From: Setoptus koraiensis
Lineage: Eukaryota > Arthropoda
DNA length: 64,000 bases
NCBI GenBank assembly: GCA_048013815.1
Contig: CM106585.1
Span: 930,001 to 994,000, forward strand
Direction of reading: 5' to 3'
The position numbers were made by a program, and so were the translations under genes. A model generated the notes under the pieces. It made no database searches and was not told the DNA's origin. It was given only the letters and a program-made list of their open reading frames with translations. This document shows positions 23,689 to 34,396 of this stretch, piece after piece (positions within the stretch are counted from its first letter, which is position 1; the number at the start of each line of letters is the position of its first letter).

Positions 23689-26640
23689 TTTGACGACGAT
23701 TCCTTCATTGATATGTACAAAACGCAATAAAACTTATGGTAATATTAATATCAATAATAGTAATAATAATAATAATAACAATAATAACAGAAGAATATAA
23801 TAAATAATAAATGATTACATAGGTTTATACAGCATCTCCTCTCCACTATCTTGTCGCGTGTCTCCCCAATTATAGTTAGGTTCCAATTTCGGGGCCCGCG
23901 ACTGAATCCGCTCTTGTTTGCATGATTGACGCGGACCCTCGATTTATCTAACTCTACTTGCACTGCATCTAATAATTTATTATTATTTGATACTGTTAGA
24001 TGTTACTTTGAATTTGCACAATTAAATAGTTATGATGAAAATGTTGATGGTAAAAACTATAATTATTATAAATAATTAATCGTTTCATATAGGTTTAATT
24101 GGTTGATTATTGAATACAAGCATGTCTTGAAGGCTTCCTACTTTCACTGTACATTGGATTACATAGAAATCCCATGAGCTCACATTGGGCGCTATTTATG
24201 GCGCGTAAGCAACAAGCAAAAACAAATGGAATCAATTGAAACACCCAGTAGCACACGATGCGAACTTTTGCAAGTCTTGCAGTGAATAGAACAAATACTA
24301 GTGAACTCACAAGTGGCCAGTGGAGTCACGCCATTCGATGCTGTACGGTAATAGTTCGGCATGAGTTGCGCACTATCAAGATATAGAACATAAATTTGCG
24401 CACCGATCTAACCAGTCGAGAAAGCGCCAATTTCGAGCAGCAAAATTTTTTGCCAAATAACAAATGTGTGTCGTCCCCAATATGTGTCACAGCCGATCAG
24501 AATACTAACGATAGCATGCAACTTTTTTTCCTTCAGCCATGCTTCGTATTTCGCCTCAAAAAAAAAAGGACATATCGTAGATCGAGGCCTAATAGCGAAG
24601 TTGTATTTGCATCTCAGATCAGTGATCACCTTTGAAATCGATGATTCAAGTGACTTGTCGCACTTTTGTTGCCACCACCGCCACCATCACCTCCAAACCA
24701 CCGAACACTCTCTGTAAGACACTATTCAACGGGTAAATAATAATTTGAGAGAACGCGCATCTCCTCTTTCTTGTATGTTGCACACTAGAACCCTTTCTCG
24801 GGTAATCCCTTTTTAAAGCGCCTCGTCAAACGAACGCTATCAACGCTATAGTAGTCATAATGAATTCAATGTTTGAATTTACATAACTCTAGTCTAAGCA
24901 GATGCTATAACAGTTTGGCATTGGACCAGAATAAGTCAAAAACAAAAATGAATGAATTGATCCATCAGTTGGACGATCTTCTCGTTTTGTCGAGCAATGC
25001 TAACAATTCTGAGAAACGCCGTGAAAAGTGGATCACCCAGGTGAAAATTTTTGGTAGTCTATAATTTGATATTTCCACAATATGCAATCATCGTCATCTT
25101 TAGATATAATTTTTTAGCGAGTTTGAGAGCGGGAAAATCTGGTGTCAACCATAGATTAAGCACACACATAGAACTGAAACTCCGCTCATTCACGAATAGA
25201 TGGACGTAGGCCTTGAGTTAGCGTGTCCGTCCATGGACCAGCTAATTCAATAGTGTTACTAAACTAAACAAAAGACCGTTGTTATAACAAATGCTGAATG
25301 GAAAAAAACGAGAGATTGTAATGATCTCATTGGCATTATAACTAGTGGTGAGAGAGATCGCATCATTCGTGAAGCTTGTGTGAGTGTGGGGCTTTACTGT
25401 CGGAAGTACCAAGTCTAGCTTATTGGATGAATAGTACGATTTAGGATCGAGATGAGATGCAATTCGTAACAACCATGCGCTTTCGTCTTTTATCCATATC
25501 TTTATCTTCTTCTTCGGCTTCTTGTCTAGATATAGAAGTGTTCTCTCTAGTAACAAGAGTGGCGCCGACCAATTTATGGGCAATACCGAGGGCAATAACA
25601 TAAATTATATTACATCTATTTATTGACCTGCTTATCTTGCAACGCCGTCGCACAATGAAGCTTATGAGATAGGAATGCGATGTGCTAGGTGACAAGACAA
25701 AGAAAAGAAGAGAGTGGCTATAGGGTGTCTTTTCTGTAACTTGGACTACACTGAAATGGTCTTTGATGGCTTCCACAATGCGTTCGGCCGAAATTGTGCC
25801 GCACAATTTTGAGTTTCTTGCATGCAAAATGTAACGTGCGTGAGCAGTCGGGCAAACTCAGTTGAGCACAGGTCTGAACTAATACACTGATTGATGGAGA
25901 ATAATGCACAGGTTCTACTTGGGTTGCGTTTGTTCCTTTTTGGTATACGCTCACACCAATGGCAAGACCAAGTTTAGTTCGTAACCATAGGCAGAGGGTT
26001 CTATTGCACATTACATAGGCAATTGCAGAGGAAAAATTCAGCATAACGTAAAAGAACGGGGTCCTGGTAATGCTGTGGACATTTCCAGGTGAGCACGCTG
26101 CAGCTTAGATCATGAGGAACTTTCACTTTACTGTTGACACTTCTCAATAGCCAATATCATAATCCAATTATTTCAATACATACATACCAGCTAGTCGGAG
26201 TAAGAATAACCATCTGATGTAGTTCGGCTGTGACCGCGCAGGGGCCCCCAAAAGCTTCAGACGCATGAGTCGTGACGCAAGCTCTCTTGCGTCAGGCAGA
26301 GAGAAATACAAAGATCTAGATTCTTGATTCAAATAGATGTTTATACAAGACCCCTGTGATGGAGAACAGGGGCCGGTTTCTTTAATATCGAAAACTTCAA
26401 CTTATATAAAGCCGACATAAATTGGACAGCATAATAAATACTAATCAATTGGTTTGTCAGACAATACAGATCTGGGCATTGCTGATTAGAGATGTCAAAT
26501 TAATTGGCTGATATAGGAACCACATTGACACATTTATAAACAAGCGACCAACACTAATGAAGTGAGGTGGCGGCAGCGGCTAGAGCACGCGAGGAAAAGG
26601 AGTTCTTGACGATATATTTTTTCTCACTTTTTATCACTGG
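23689..26640. other. Intergenic region between the NOS 5' end and the PARN 3' end
   Basis: No gene is securely supported. An ATA trinucleotide run lies at about 23,757-23,790, just upstream of the inferred NOS start. A possible plus-strand first exon (24949-25041, MNELIHQLDDLLVL.., donor CAG|GTGAAA) and a minus-strand open stretch (25441-26044) are described as findings. A 9-bp perfect stem-loop lies at 26273-26294. Confidence 0.4.
26273..26294. repeat. Perfect 9-bp inverted repeat, 4-base loop
   Basis: TGACGCAAG, loop CTCT, then CTTGCGTCA. It is located 347 bp beyond the PARN stop on the minus strand. It does not match the histone 3' stem-loop consensus. Confidence 0.85.
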
Positions 26641-28518
26641 TCAATTTTTTTTAGTAGAGCCTTTCTCCGAGTTGATATAAGCTGAGTAAGGCTTTATATT
26701 ACACTTAAAATTGCGTTTAGTTTTAGCTGGATCGAATTTTTTCACCATGTCTGGATTTCTAAGTGCACAATAAATTGAGACTTTGTCGATGCGAGTAACA
26801 TTAACACCACCACATTGACTAAAAATTTTGAATAAATCCTCTATGTGCCAATCTTCATTTTGAAATTCAACATGATAAACGTGATTACGATTCGGTGAGG
26901 GATCTTCCTTTTCTAGATCAAAATATTTGAGATCGTATGAGAGAGTAAAAAATATTTTGTTGCAAAAAGCTTGCCTTATTCTTTCTCGAGATATAAGAGG
27001 CAAATTGTCAGTATCTGAATCACATTTGGTTAACTTTGAATCTTTGTTCCCTGAATCTAAATACCACTCACATAACGCTATAAAGCAGTAGCCACTTAGA
27101 TAGGCATCGTAACCTGCTTTATGTAATTGCGTGTCGATGGGTTCTGCGTTTTTTGAGTAGATCTCTATCTTTGGAAAGGGTTCTTGTCTCAGAATTTGAT
27201 ATAAATCACCTAATGGTGTCTGATGATTAGCAACATCGTCTTGCTTGTGTGTAGAGGCGATGTATTTTGTGTCGTAAATCATTGAAAATAATTCATGACA
27301 AATTTCCTTAAAGCCCAAATAGTCCTCTGGTACCGGTTCAAAAAACTGATCCACAATGTGTATGAGGTCCAGTAAAAGATTATGTCCTACGATTGGTTTG
27401 CGATAGCCTATGATAAAATATAATATCTGTAAAAACCCTTTGGCTTGATCGAACTCGCGCTGAGATTTATTGAGCTTAGCTTGTCGATCTACCCGTGAAA
27501 TTGAAATGAATCTTTCATTACGTTCTTTATCATGAATGACTTGAACTTCTATCTGATCAAAATAGGGCTGGACTTTGATTGCTTCCAAAATCATGTTTCT
27601 TCTGGTCGCTGGACAAGATTCAAGTTCTAGACACTTGATAACAAGTTTACTGGGATCAGCATCAAGATACTCTTTGATTTGGTTAAGAGCTGTCTTAACA
27701 TGCTGTTTCATATCATTGGGCACAAAAGTTGGCACACCATTTTGATCTAGTACAGCACTTTCGGACTTGGTTTTGTCTTTCTCGAGCGTGTCTTTAAGCA
27801 TTTTCTCTTCGCTGCGATTCAAATATGGAATCCCATCTCTAAATAATTTGTTAAAATCGAAGCCGTGCGAACATAAAAAGTTTATAGCCGAAGTTTGCAT
27901 TGAGAATGTTCTATTCGTGTCTACGTCAGGCCAGCTTGTTGTTGGTTGTGGAAAAATGTAAAAATTATAAGTTTCGCAGGAGTAAGCTAACGTTTTTATC
28001 TCATCTTCCTTCTTGAGTTCTTTTCTAGCCGGACAATCCTCATCACTGCTGCTACTATCGTCTTCAATTTCGCCTGGTTCTAATTCTTTCATCACTTCGT
28101 CCGTACTGATGTCACCAGTATCCATTCTATGACTATCCTGACTATCTTGATTCACTATATCTTGACCATTTACTACATCGTGGTCCTGTTTTGAATCGGC
28201 TGACTCAGTTTGTCTGGAGGCGTCTTGCTCTGAGCGTTTGTCCAGAGTCACACTGTTTTGATTGAGGGTCGACTGATCAGCAGCACCGGTATTTGGCTTC
28301 GACTTGAAACATGCCAATCCAAATTGCAGTATCCGATATCCATTACTAGATTCTACTACTTTCTTGAACCTTTCACTGGTCAAATCAAACGAGTTCAGGG
28401 TGCGACCTCTCATGAGGCCGCTTAGTTCTGTGTCAATAGCGACAAAATCGCATTCTGATATCGTTTTCTGTATTTGTGGCAACAATTCTAGGAAATTTGA
28501 ACTAGTTACATCAATCAT
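26641..28518 (-). CDS. PARN: Poly(A)-specific ribonuclease PARN (DEDD deadenylase)
   Basis: Single-exon gene, 625 residues from ATG 28518 (MIDVTSSNFLELL). The frame extends 45 codons further upstream, but that part does not resemble PARN, whose start normally falls just before the conserved FVAIDTE block. PARN shortens poly(A) tails of mRNAs and trims the 3' ends of small nuclear RNAs. All catalytic residues are present: Asp and Glu in FVAIDTELSG; Asp in VGHNLLLDLIH; His and Asp in LHKAGYDAYLSG. The PARN-specific block GFDFNKLFRDGIPYLN separates it from TOE1. The C-terminus carries a short RRM-like region (HVYHVEFQNEDWHIEDLFKI) and stops soon after; the long basic tail of vertebrate PARN is absent. 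An acidic, Ser/Asp-rich insert of about 95 residues follows the first nuclease block. Divergent with MRPS9 (770 bp between start codons). Confidence 0.96.
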   Translation of the reverse strand: MIDVTSSNFLELLPQIQKTISECDFVAIDTELSGLMRGRTLNSFDLTSERFKKVVESSNGYRILQFGLACFKSKPNTGAADQSTLNQNSVTLDKRSEQDASRQTESADSKQDHDVVNGQDIVNQDSQDSHRMDTGDISTDEVMKELEPGEIEDDSSSSDEDCPARKELKKEDEIKTLAYSCETYNFYIFPQPTTSWPDVDTNRTFSMQTSAINFLCSHGFDFNKLFRDGIPYLNRSEEKMLKDTLEKDKTKSESAVLDQNGVPTFVPNDMKQHVKTALNQIKEYLDADPSKLVIKCLELESCPATRRNMILEAIKVQPYFDQIEVQVIHDKERNERFISISRVDRQAKLNKSQREFDQAKGFLQILYFIIGYRKPIVGHNLLLDLIHIVDQFFEPVPEDYLGFKEICHELFSMIYDTKYIASTHKQDDVANHQTPLGDLYQILRQEPFPKIEIYSKNAEPIDTQLHKAGYDAYLSGYCFIALCEWYLDSGNKDSKLTKCDSDTDNLPLISRERIRQAFCNKIFFTLSYDLKYFDLEKEDPSPNRNHVYHVEFQNEDWHIEDLFKIFSQCGGVNVTRIDKVSIYCALRNPDMVKKFDPAKTKRNFKCNIKPYSAYINSEKGSTKKN

Positions 28519-29287
28519 AGTGCCAAAGAATGTTAAAAATTTTATAATTATGTATGCTCCACCAACTAATAATAGAGATATATTATTGCATGTTGACACT
28601 GATCGACAATATGACCCATGTGTAGATTTGTTGTTCTTAGGAGCGAAATTCAAACATGGAGAATATCAAATATTGATAGGAATATGAATCAAGACTGCGC
28701 GAAATACAATTATCTCGGGATCTAGCTCACAAGGTAGCCCAAAAGACTTGAACTCTCAGATTTTTTTTCTACTAGGACAATTCTTGTATTTCTTCTTTCA
28801 TTGCATAGATCTAGACGAGTTGACAAGGTAAAACGCATTACGGGGTCAAGACCTCCCAACTGGCTATGGCATAAATCTTGTCTCTTGATCGAGCCGAGCA
28901 AGAAAAGGTCTATCAAAACGTTAGCTAGTCGAAGTCCATTTTTATTCCACCAGGGAGAGGCATTTAGATTTTTTTTTGTGCGGTGTGTAATGCTTCTCTA
29001 CAGGATCGCGCATAATATTGAGAACCAATAATCAATGATCAATCAAAATAAATAAACATTTAACGTAACACTCTCAGCTTGCGTGTGCATTCTCACACGC
29101 TCCGCGCGCTCCTGGCGGAATGAAAATAAATTTCGACCATTTGCACTAGAAAAAGTACACACTGTTTGTGTACGAGCATCGGTAATAAGCGCAGAGCGCA
29201 AATGGCATTAAAAAAGAATTGAACCTCAAATTCTGTCCACGTCTTAGAACATCTGATTGATTAGCGTATAATAATTAACCAGTTGAA
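28519..29287. other. Shared promoter region of PARN and MRPS9
   Basis: Divergent intergenic region of 769 bp between the two start codons, presumed to hold both promoters and 5' UTRs. I see no coding exon and no clear TATA element that decides a start site. The downstream part near 29,090-29,120 is locally G+C rich (CGCTCCGCGCGCTCC). Confidence 0.5.
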
Positions 29288-30462
29288 ATGAATCGCCTTG
29301 GGATTTCGTTGATCTCGAATCAACGTATGACGAGTATCAACAAATCAATGAGACTTTATTTGGAAAAAGCAAGAGCAAATGATGAATTTATGGCAAAAGA
29401 AATCAGAGAATTTGAGAACGGTAAAAGGCATCTTGCCAATATGATGAGTCTCGATGCCAATGAAATGACTCAAGAGGATATTGATGTAAGAACTATAAAA
29501 GACACCTAAAAGCTCACCTTCATGCATGACTTATCTATTTCACTAATTTATTATTCACTATGTTCCATCTATAGAGTGCCATAAGATATCTATTCCCAAG
29601 TGGCCTATTCGATAAGAGAGCTAGACCCGTGATGAAACACCCCTCTATTATTTACAAGAAAGCGACGCAGGCTCAATTCAACGATGAAGGAAGACCACAT
29701 CACTTTTTATTTTATACAGCAAGTCCTTATTATTATGAAGTATTGCACAATTTATCTACCCAATTAGAAATATGTAAAGAGCATGAAGATGAACAATTGG
29801 CGCATGGAATCACCACTCCCCTGTCCAACGACGGATATAGCTTTGCTGGTAAACAGTGGATCTCAATGAAAGACCTCAGTGACATGTTACAAGAAGATAC
29901 TAATGAGTTTAAGTACGAGTATCTAATCAGGAGTTTAAATTTACTCAAAGATCATCCATACTCAAACTTGGCCAAGAATTTCATCGATAAGTATACTAGA
30001 ACAATGGTTGGTCAATCACTGTCGCTAGAATTGCCCAAGCTAGAAAAAAACGAAAAACTAAGGACATATGTGAGTGTTGAGTCAAAACAACGTGAACTGG
30101 TCCTCAAAGTGACGACTCTGTTTGATGGCACAGGAAAAATCAATATCATGGGTCGTGATATCTTGCAATTCGAAGATTTATCTCACAGAGAAGCTGTTTT
30201 GTTTCCGTTGCAATTGAGTGGAATGTTGGATAAAGTAGATATCGAGGCCGTTCCTATTAGGACACCCAAGTTAGTGGGAAATTCTCAGATAGCCATGTCA
30301 GTGAGATATGGCGTGTCAATGGCTATTGCCAGCTACACGGACGATGCAACTCGTGAAAAGATGCGTTTAGCGGGACTTCTAACTCGTGATATCAGAACCA
30401 GAGAACGTAAAAAATTTGGCCAAGAGGGAGCTAGACGTAAATATACGTGGAGGAAACGTTAG
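29288..30462 (+). CDS. MRPS9: Mitochondrial small ribosomal subunit protein uS9m
   Basis: Two coding exons, 29288-29485 and 29575-30462, 361 residues. The intron is GAT|GTAAGA...ATCTATAG|AGT and the join gives [23 protein letters not shown], the conserved entry of metazoan MRPS9. The C-terminal half is the uS9 fold: TLFDGTGKINIMGRDILQF; IEAVPIRTPKLVGNSQIAMS (this organism's version of the usual VxGGGxSGQAxA block); and the basic end TRDIRTRERKKFGQEGARRK. The protein is part of the 28S mitoribosomal subunit near the decoding head. The C-terminal residues KR are conserved in the family and are present. The poly(A) signal AATAAA is at 30574-30579, inside the 3' region of the opposite TMEM272-like gene. 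Confidence 0.96.
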
Positions 30463-30683
30463 TTTGGTGACGTATTGTTGTGAAAACGTCTGGTTTATTA
30501 TAATTTTATTTAATAATATGTATTGTAGAATGGTAACAGAGCGATGTGTGGTATTTACATGACTAGATATTCTAATAAAATTCTATTATATTTAATAACA
30601 ATAATATGTATGGCGGCGTGTGTTGTGTTTCACTGGTGGCATTGAGTTAGCTGCTTATTATTTGAATATATTAATCACTATTG

Positions 30684-32069
30684 TCACGAGGCATTGTCCT
30701 CTTGGTGGCTGGCTATGACAGAAGATAACATCAAACAGCACATACAACTTAAGAATATTGTGAACATTATGAAAGTAGATGAAAACAGCCAAAAGGCATA
30801 CAAATAAACTGTCCTATTACAATACCGGCTACTAACAGTATTTTCATAATCTGGCTCATAGACCCGATAGACAATTATACAACTGGCCACAAACCACCCC
30901 ACTAAGAATATGTTGAGCAAAGATTCGTATTTGAAGCTCCGCAAGGCAGAAGGTGGAAATCCACTTGATGTAGAGCTTCGCCTTGGTGTAGAGGATTGAT
31001 TATTGTTATGATTGATGGTTGTACTGTTGTTGTTGTTGATTTCGTTTGATGAGCGACCACCACGCTCAATGAATTGATCGTATGGTTCGAGGTGACGATG
31101 ATGATGAATAGCTGATGATGCTGATCTATTTGTGCCGACTCGTGTAGACGATGAGTAGGATGAACTGGACGATGTTGATGACGATGCAGATGATGAGGTA
31201 TCCTTTTTGAATTGATTGTAACAATTTAGCAAATTTTTTGTGATCCACACGAAACCACCAATAACCAGAAAGACGGGAATGTTCTCTGCCTTACAATCGT
31301 TTATGTAAATTATTCCTATAACAATCATGGTAATTGGTATTAATATTATAAAACCTATAATAATTGTGCATCCCAACGTGCTTATTAATATCAAAAACAA
31401 TTGCCTTAATAGATCCATCAGACCGGAAGATGATTTCCTAGCTTCGCGAACTTGTCCAAACAGTGACTGATATGAGGGGGGTGGCGCATTTGGATTAATG
31501 ACATCATCATAAGAGGGTGGGGGTCCTGATGATCTACCCTGATAGGCTGGCACAGTTCCAGGAATTTCATGGTAGAGAGGTGGCGATACCATAACACTGA
31601 CCACATCAACAACTATTTGGCCCGATGTGGTTGTGGTTGCTGAAGCGGTCGCTGTTGTTGTTGAGGGTCCATTTAAATTATTCTGATTATCGTTGGCGAT
31701 TCTTCCATAGCGAGAACCAGAGCCCAAATTAGAGATGGGCGCTGCATATATAGTCGTAGTAGTTGTGGTTGCCCGGTATCTACTACTACCGTCGCCACCA
31801 CTGGCATCTAGACAAGATGATCTAGTAGCTGAGCTAGTGACTATTGGCATATGATGATAGGATCTTGAGCTAGTGGTGGTTGTGATGGTGGTTGTGGTGG
31901 TAGTTGTCGTATGGTGTGGCACTTGTTGTGTTGGTTGACTTTGAATGGGCGATAATAATTGTTGCTCTTGTTGTTGGTGACTTTGGCTTGTTGAGTGATT
32001 GTGATAATAATTTGACAGAGATTGCGACTTGATATTTGTTGCGCCTATGATGCTCATCAGATGCGCCAT
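30684..32069 (-). CDS. TMEM272-like multi-pass membrane protein with PPxY motifs
   Basis: Single-exon ORF of 461 residues from ATG 32069. The first 190 residues are Ser/Thr/Gln-rich and disordered. Then come two PPxY motifs, PPPSYDDV and PPPSYQSLFG, followed at once by QVREARKSSSG and a hydrophobic block (LGCTIIIGFIILIPITMIVIG, then IYINDC). This arrangement is typical of the arthropod TMEM272 family, small four-pass proteins of unknown function. PPxY motifs usually bind WW domains of Nedd4-type ubiquitin ligases, so control by ubiquitylation is plausible but inferred. Later membrane segments are IPVFLVIGGFVWITKNLL, LLNIFLVGWFVASCIIVYRV and YLYAFWLFSSTFIMFTIFL, with a long Ser/His/Asn-rich loop before the second of these. 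The gene is tail-to-tail with MRPS9; minus-strand AATAAA signals (TTTATT at 30494-30499 and 30505-30510) lie inside the MRPS9 3' UTR. Confidence 0.9.
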   Translation of the reverse strand: MAHLMSIIGATNIKSQSLSNYYHNHSTSQSHQQQEQQLLSPIQSQPTQQVPHHTTTTTTTTITTTTSSRSYHHMPIVTSSATRSSCLDASGGDGSSRYRATTTTTTIYAAPISNLGSGSRYGRIANDNQNNLNGPSTTTATASATTTTSGQIVVDVVSVMVSPPLYHEIPGTVPAYQGRSSGPPPSYDDVINPNAPPPSYQSLFGQVREARKSSSGLMDLLRQLFLILISTLGCTIIIGFIILIPITMIVIGIIYINDCKAENIPVFLVIGGFVWITKNLLNCYNQFKKDTSSSASSSTSSSSSYSSSTRVGTNRSASSAIHHHRHLEPYDQFIERGGRSSNEINNNNSTTINHNNNQSSTPRRSSTSSGFPPSALRSFKYESLLNIFLVGWFVASCIIVYRVYEPDYENTVSSRYCNRTVYLYAFWLFSSTFIMFTIFLSCMCCLMLSSVIASHQEDNAS

Positions 32070-32597
32070 AGCGTTTCATGAATTCGATTTGATCTAATTT
32101 TTGTAAATTTTTCAGATTTGAATCATTATTATTTCATCACTTTAGTATGTTTGCGCACCAATCTAAATGATCGAGATATCTTTGCTGATGAATACCTTCT
32201 TCTTATTATTTGCTAGTTGCAGCTTACTATCGACAACCATCAGCTAACATGAAGTAACGGGGCACTGCAAATATGCGCGCCATTGATTTACGCACCACAA
32301 CTACACTAACAAACAAAAGGAGGTCAAAACGTGGCATCCAAGACGCCAGTTGAGTCTCGCCAGTAAGCCTCTGGCGTCTTTGTTCTCCTGTTCAGGTGAC
32401 CGGTTGCGATTTTCTAATGCACTAGTAGTAGGTACATCATCATCATACAGCTTACAGCAACAACAGCAAAACTATTCAGGCAATGGTGACCGACTCAACC
32501 ACACTATACTTTCTCATTTACCTTATACAGCTCACCTGTGATGTTCTATCAGCTATAAACCAACTAACACTCCGAGTCCGACTACATCTTGCGAACT

Positions 32598-32631
<34 letters not shown>

Positions 32632-33145
32632 AGCTATCTACAGGTGAATACAGTTATATAATCAGGACAGAGAGTTATTGGGGACTTATAAAGAACTAGC
32701 TAGACACAAGGTTAGTGGTAAGACTTGGTATGGGCAGGCACTTTTTGTGGCCTACAAATGGAATAATCATGATTAAGTAGTAGTCATATCAAAAGGAGAG
32801 ACACAGTGTAGTCAGTAAATTTGAACCCCTCATAGGGCGACTTACAGCTACACAGACGCAAACACTGCATACATAGGCACAATTATTGTGTAATAATGGA
32901 GGATGCTGGAGCAAACCGGTTTTCTCGTTGCGGTTGCTGCTGAGTTTCTGTTATAATGATCGCCGTAACTGTTGTTGTCCATAAGTGTCTTTGAAGATTT
33001 GAGATTGACCGTTAGCAGGCATTACAGTTGCTTAAGTCGACTCTCTCTCCACAAGAGGGTGTTAGCTTGACTAAAAATTGAGACTATCCATTTCAGATAG
33101 AAACGGGTTTACCTGAACACACCTAGAGCCTCTGGGCTAGCGATA
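32070..33145. other. Intergenic region upstream of the TMEM272-like gene
   Basis: Presumed promoter and 5' UTR of the minus-strand gene. It contains a pure TC repeat (32600-32629). An open frame at 32350-32541 has no support beyond its length. I see no recognisable N-terminal half of the P450 pseudogene that follows. Confidence 0.45.
32600..32629. repeat. (TC)n microsatellite
   Basis: Perfect CT/TC run of 30 bp. Confidence 0.95.
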
Positions 33146-34070
33146 ATGAAAAGACAGGTGGCGTCAACTGGTGTTAGTTATGTTTTAAGAAAACATCAAA
33201 GAGAACATACTGAAACAAACTCCTTCTTTCAGCAAGTTGCAGATGAATATAAGGATTACATTAACTCTATGACTAGAGAATATATTGTGAACGATGGAGA
33301 CGAAAACAATAATAACAGTAGCCAGTTATCTAAGAATATGACTGCTAACTCACCAATTAATAGTAATACAACAACAGAAGAAACTACTGCAAAGTCAAAG
33401 GAAGAAATCGAAATGAAAAATATTCAAGAAAGTGATAATCTAGATAGGGTAGTAGCTCGAGATTTGGTTGATGCTTATAAAGTCGAGCAAAGGAAACATG
33501 AGAAAGAAGGTAAATTGAATTATTTTAGTGATGCACAATTAGCACAGATTATGACTGATATATTTCTTACAGGCTCAGAAACAACTATGTCGAAGACTGA
33601 ATGGTCTACATTATTTTTTATGATGAACATTAATTGCCAAGAGAAAACACAAACAACAAATAATATATTTGGACGTGAAAGGATGCCCAATTAGATCTGG
33701 CTAGTATGCAATATGAAGAGGCGACAATGTGTAACGTCGTTCAGAAATTATCACTCCAGGCAATGCTCGTTCCACTTTGGATGAAGCCACCATTAGAGGA
33801 TACCTACTACTAGAGGAAATGGAACCCGAATCTTTATTCATACTTTAATGCCGGATTTTTTTATTCTTTTCTCAGGAGGTGTTTAGGTGATATCTAACAA
33901 AGATAGAAGTCTTCTTATTTCTAGTCAACTGTTTCAAAAATATCCGTCCCGAGCTGTCCGTTGCAGAGGAAGATAAACTAGATCCACATAGGGTAAAAGG
34001 TATTATATCTGCCGCTATGGACCCGATTTCATTCAAGGTGGCCTTGAACTCCAGATGGACTTGCTAAAGC
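33146..34070 (+). pseudogene. Broken cytochrome P450 (CYP2-clan-like), 3' half only
   Basis: The first open part (to 33694) holds helix-region text (VLRKHQREHTETNSFFQQV), an Asn/Ser/Thr-rich insert, then DLVDAYKVEQRKHEKEGKL and the I-helix (FSDAQLAQIMTDIFLTGSET) that ends in the oxygen-binding GSETT motif. It stops right after FGRERMPN, the usual 'GR.R.P' loop. The reading continues in another frame from about 33,694 (LDLASMQYEEATMCNVVQKL...PLEDTYY, stop, RKWNPNLY). Here the K-helix ExxR motif has decayed to NVVQ. A third portion holds remnants of the heme loop (FLRRCLGD, cysteine codon near 33,888) and of the C-terminus (LTKIEVFLFLVNCFKNIRPE ... DPISFKVALNSR). At least one frame change and one internal stop are visible, and the N-terminal half is not found upstream. 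This is a host gene relic. The insert style matches this genome, so the parent was probably a resident P450. Confidence 0.85.
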
Positions 34071-34183
34071 GATATCACAATTTAATTGACTGATTGTTAA
34101 TACCTGCTAGATTCTGTTGTTGATAATTCAAAAGTTGGCACTACTATTGTCACGAGCAAACTGTTTTGGATCAACCACCTTAA

Positions 34184-34396
34184 CTATCGATTTAAGTGCG
34201 ACCTCACACAAAAACAATCACGAACTTCTTTGGTTATTCTTGCAATTGTTGCATTTTTTGGCCCAATAACACTGGAAGCACAATGAGATTTCGCACATTC
34301 AATAACAGTATCAACAAACAGTGTAGTTAATTCATTTTGATGCCAATCAATAATTTCATATTCTAGCGTGTCTGGAATTTTATACTTGTGTTGACC
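34184..34396 (-). pseudogene. ERAL1: Relic of ERAL1 (mitochondrial Era GTPase), KH-domain end
   Basis: A minus-strand open stretch reads YKIPDTLEYEIIDWHQNEL, then LFVDTVIECAKSHCASSVIG, then PKNATIARITKEVRDCF. This matches the KH domain at the C-terminus of Era proteins (conserved hydrophobic pattern, V-I-G followed by a charged pair, I..I..E). ERAL1 chaperones 12S rRNA in mitoribosome assembly. The piece is preceded by a stop and cut off from the upstream part of the gene by about 800 bp that contains a plus-strand gene. It belongs with the piece at 35205-35430, which carries an in-frame stop, so I call both relics of one dead copy. Confidence 0.7.

Noticed and set aside
28519-28653. N-terminal 45-residue extension of PARN with a membrane-like segment
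   Set aside because: Not found in the PARN family; the ATG at 28518 gives the normal start.
28722-28790. tRNA-like text (TAGCTCACAAGGTAGC and a possible TGA anticodon loop)
   Set aside because: The D-arm resembles a tRNA but the anticodon stem pairs poorly, there is no T-arm with a GTTCRANNC loop and no acceptor pairing.
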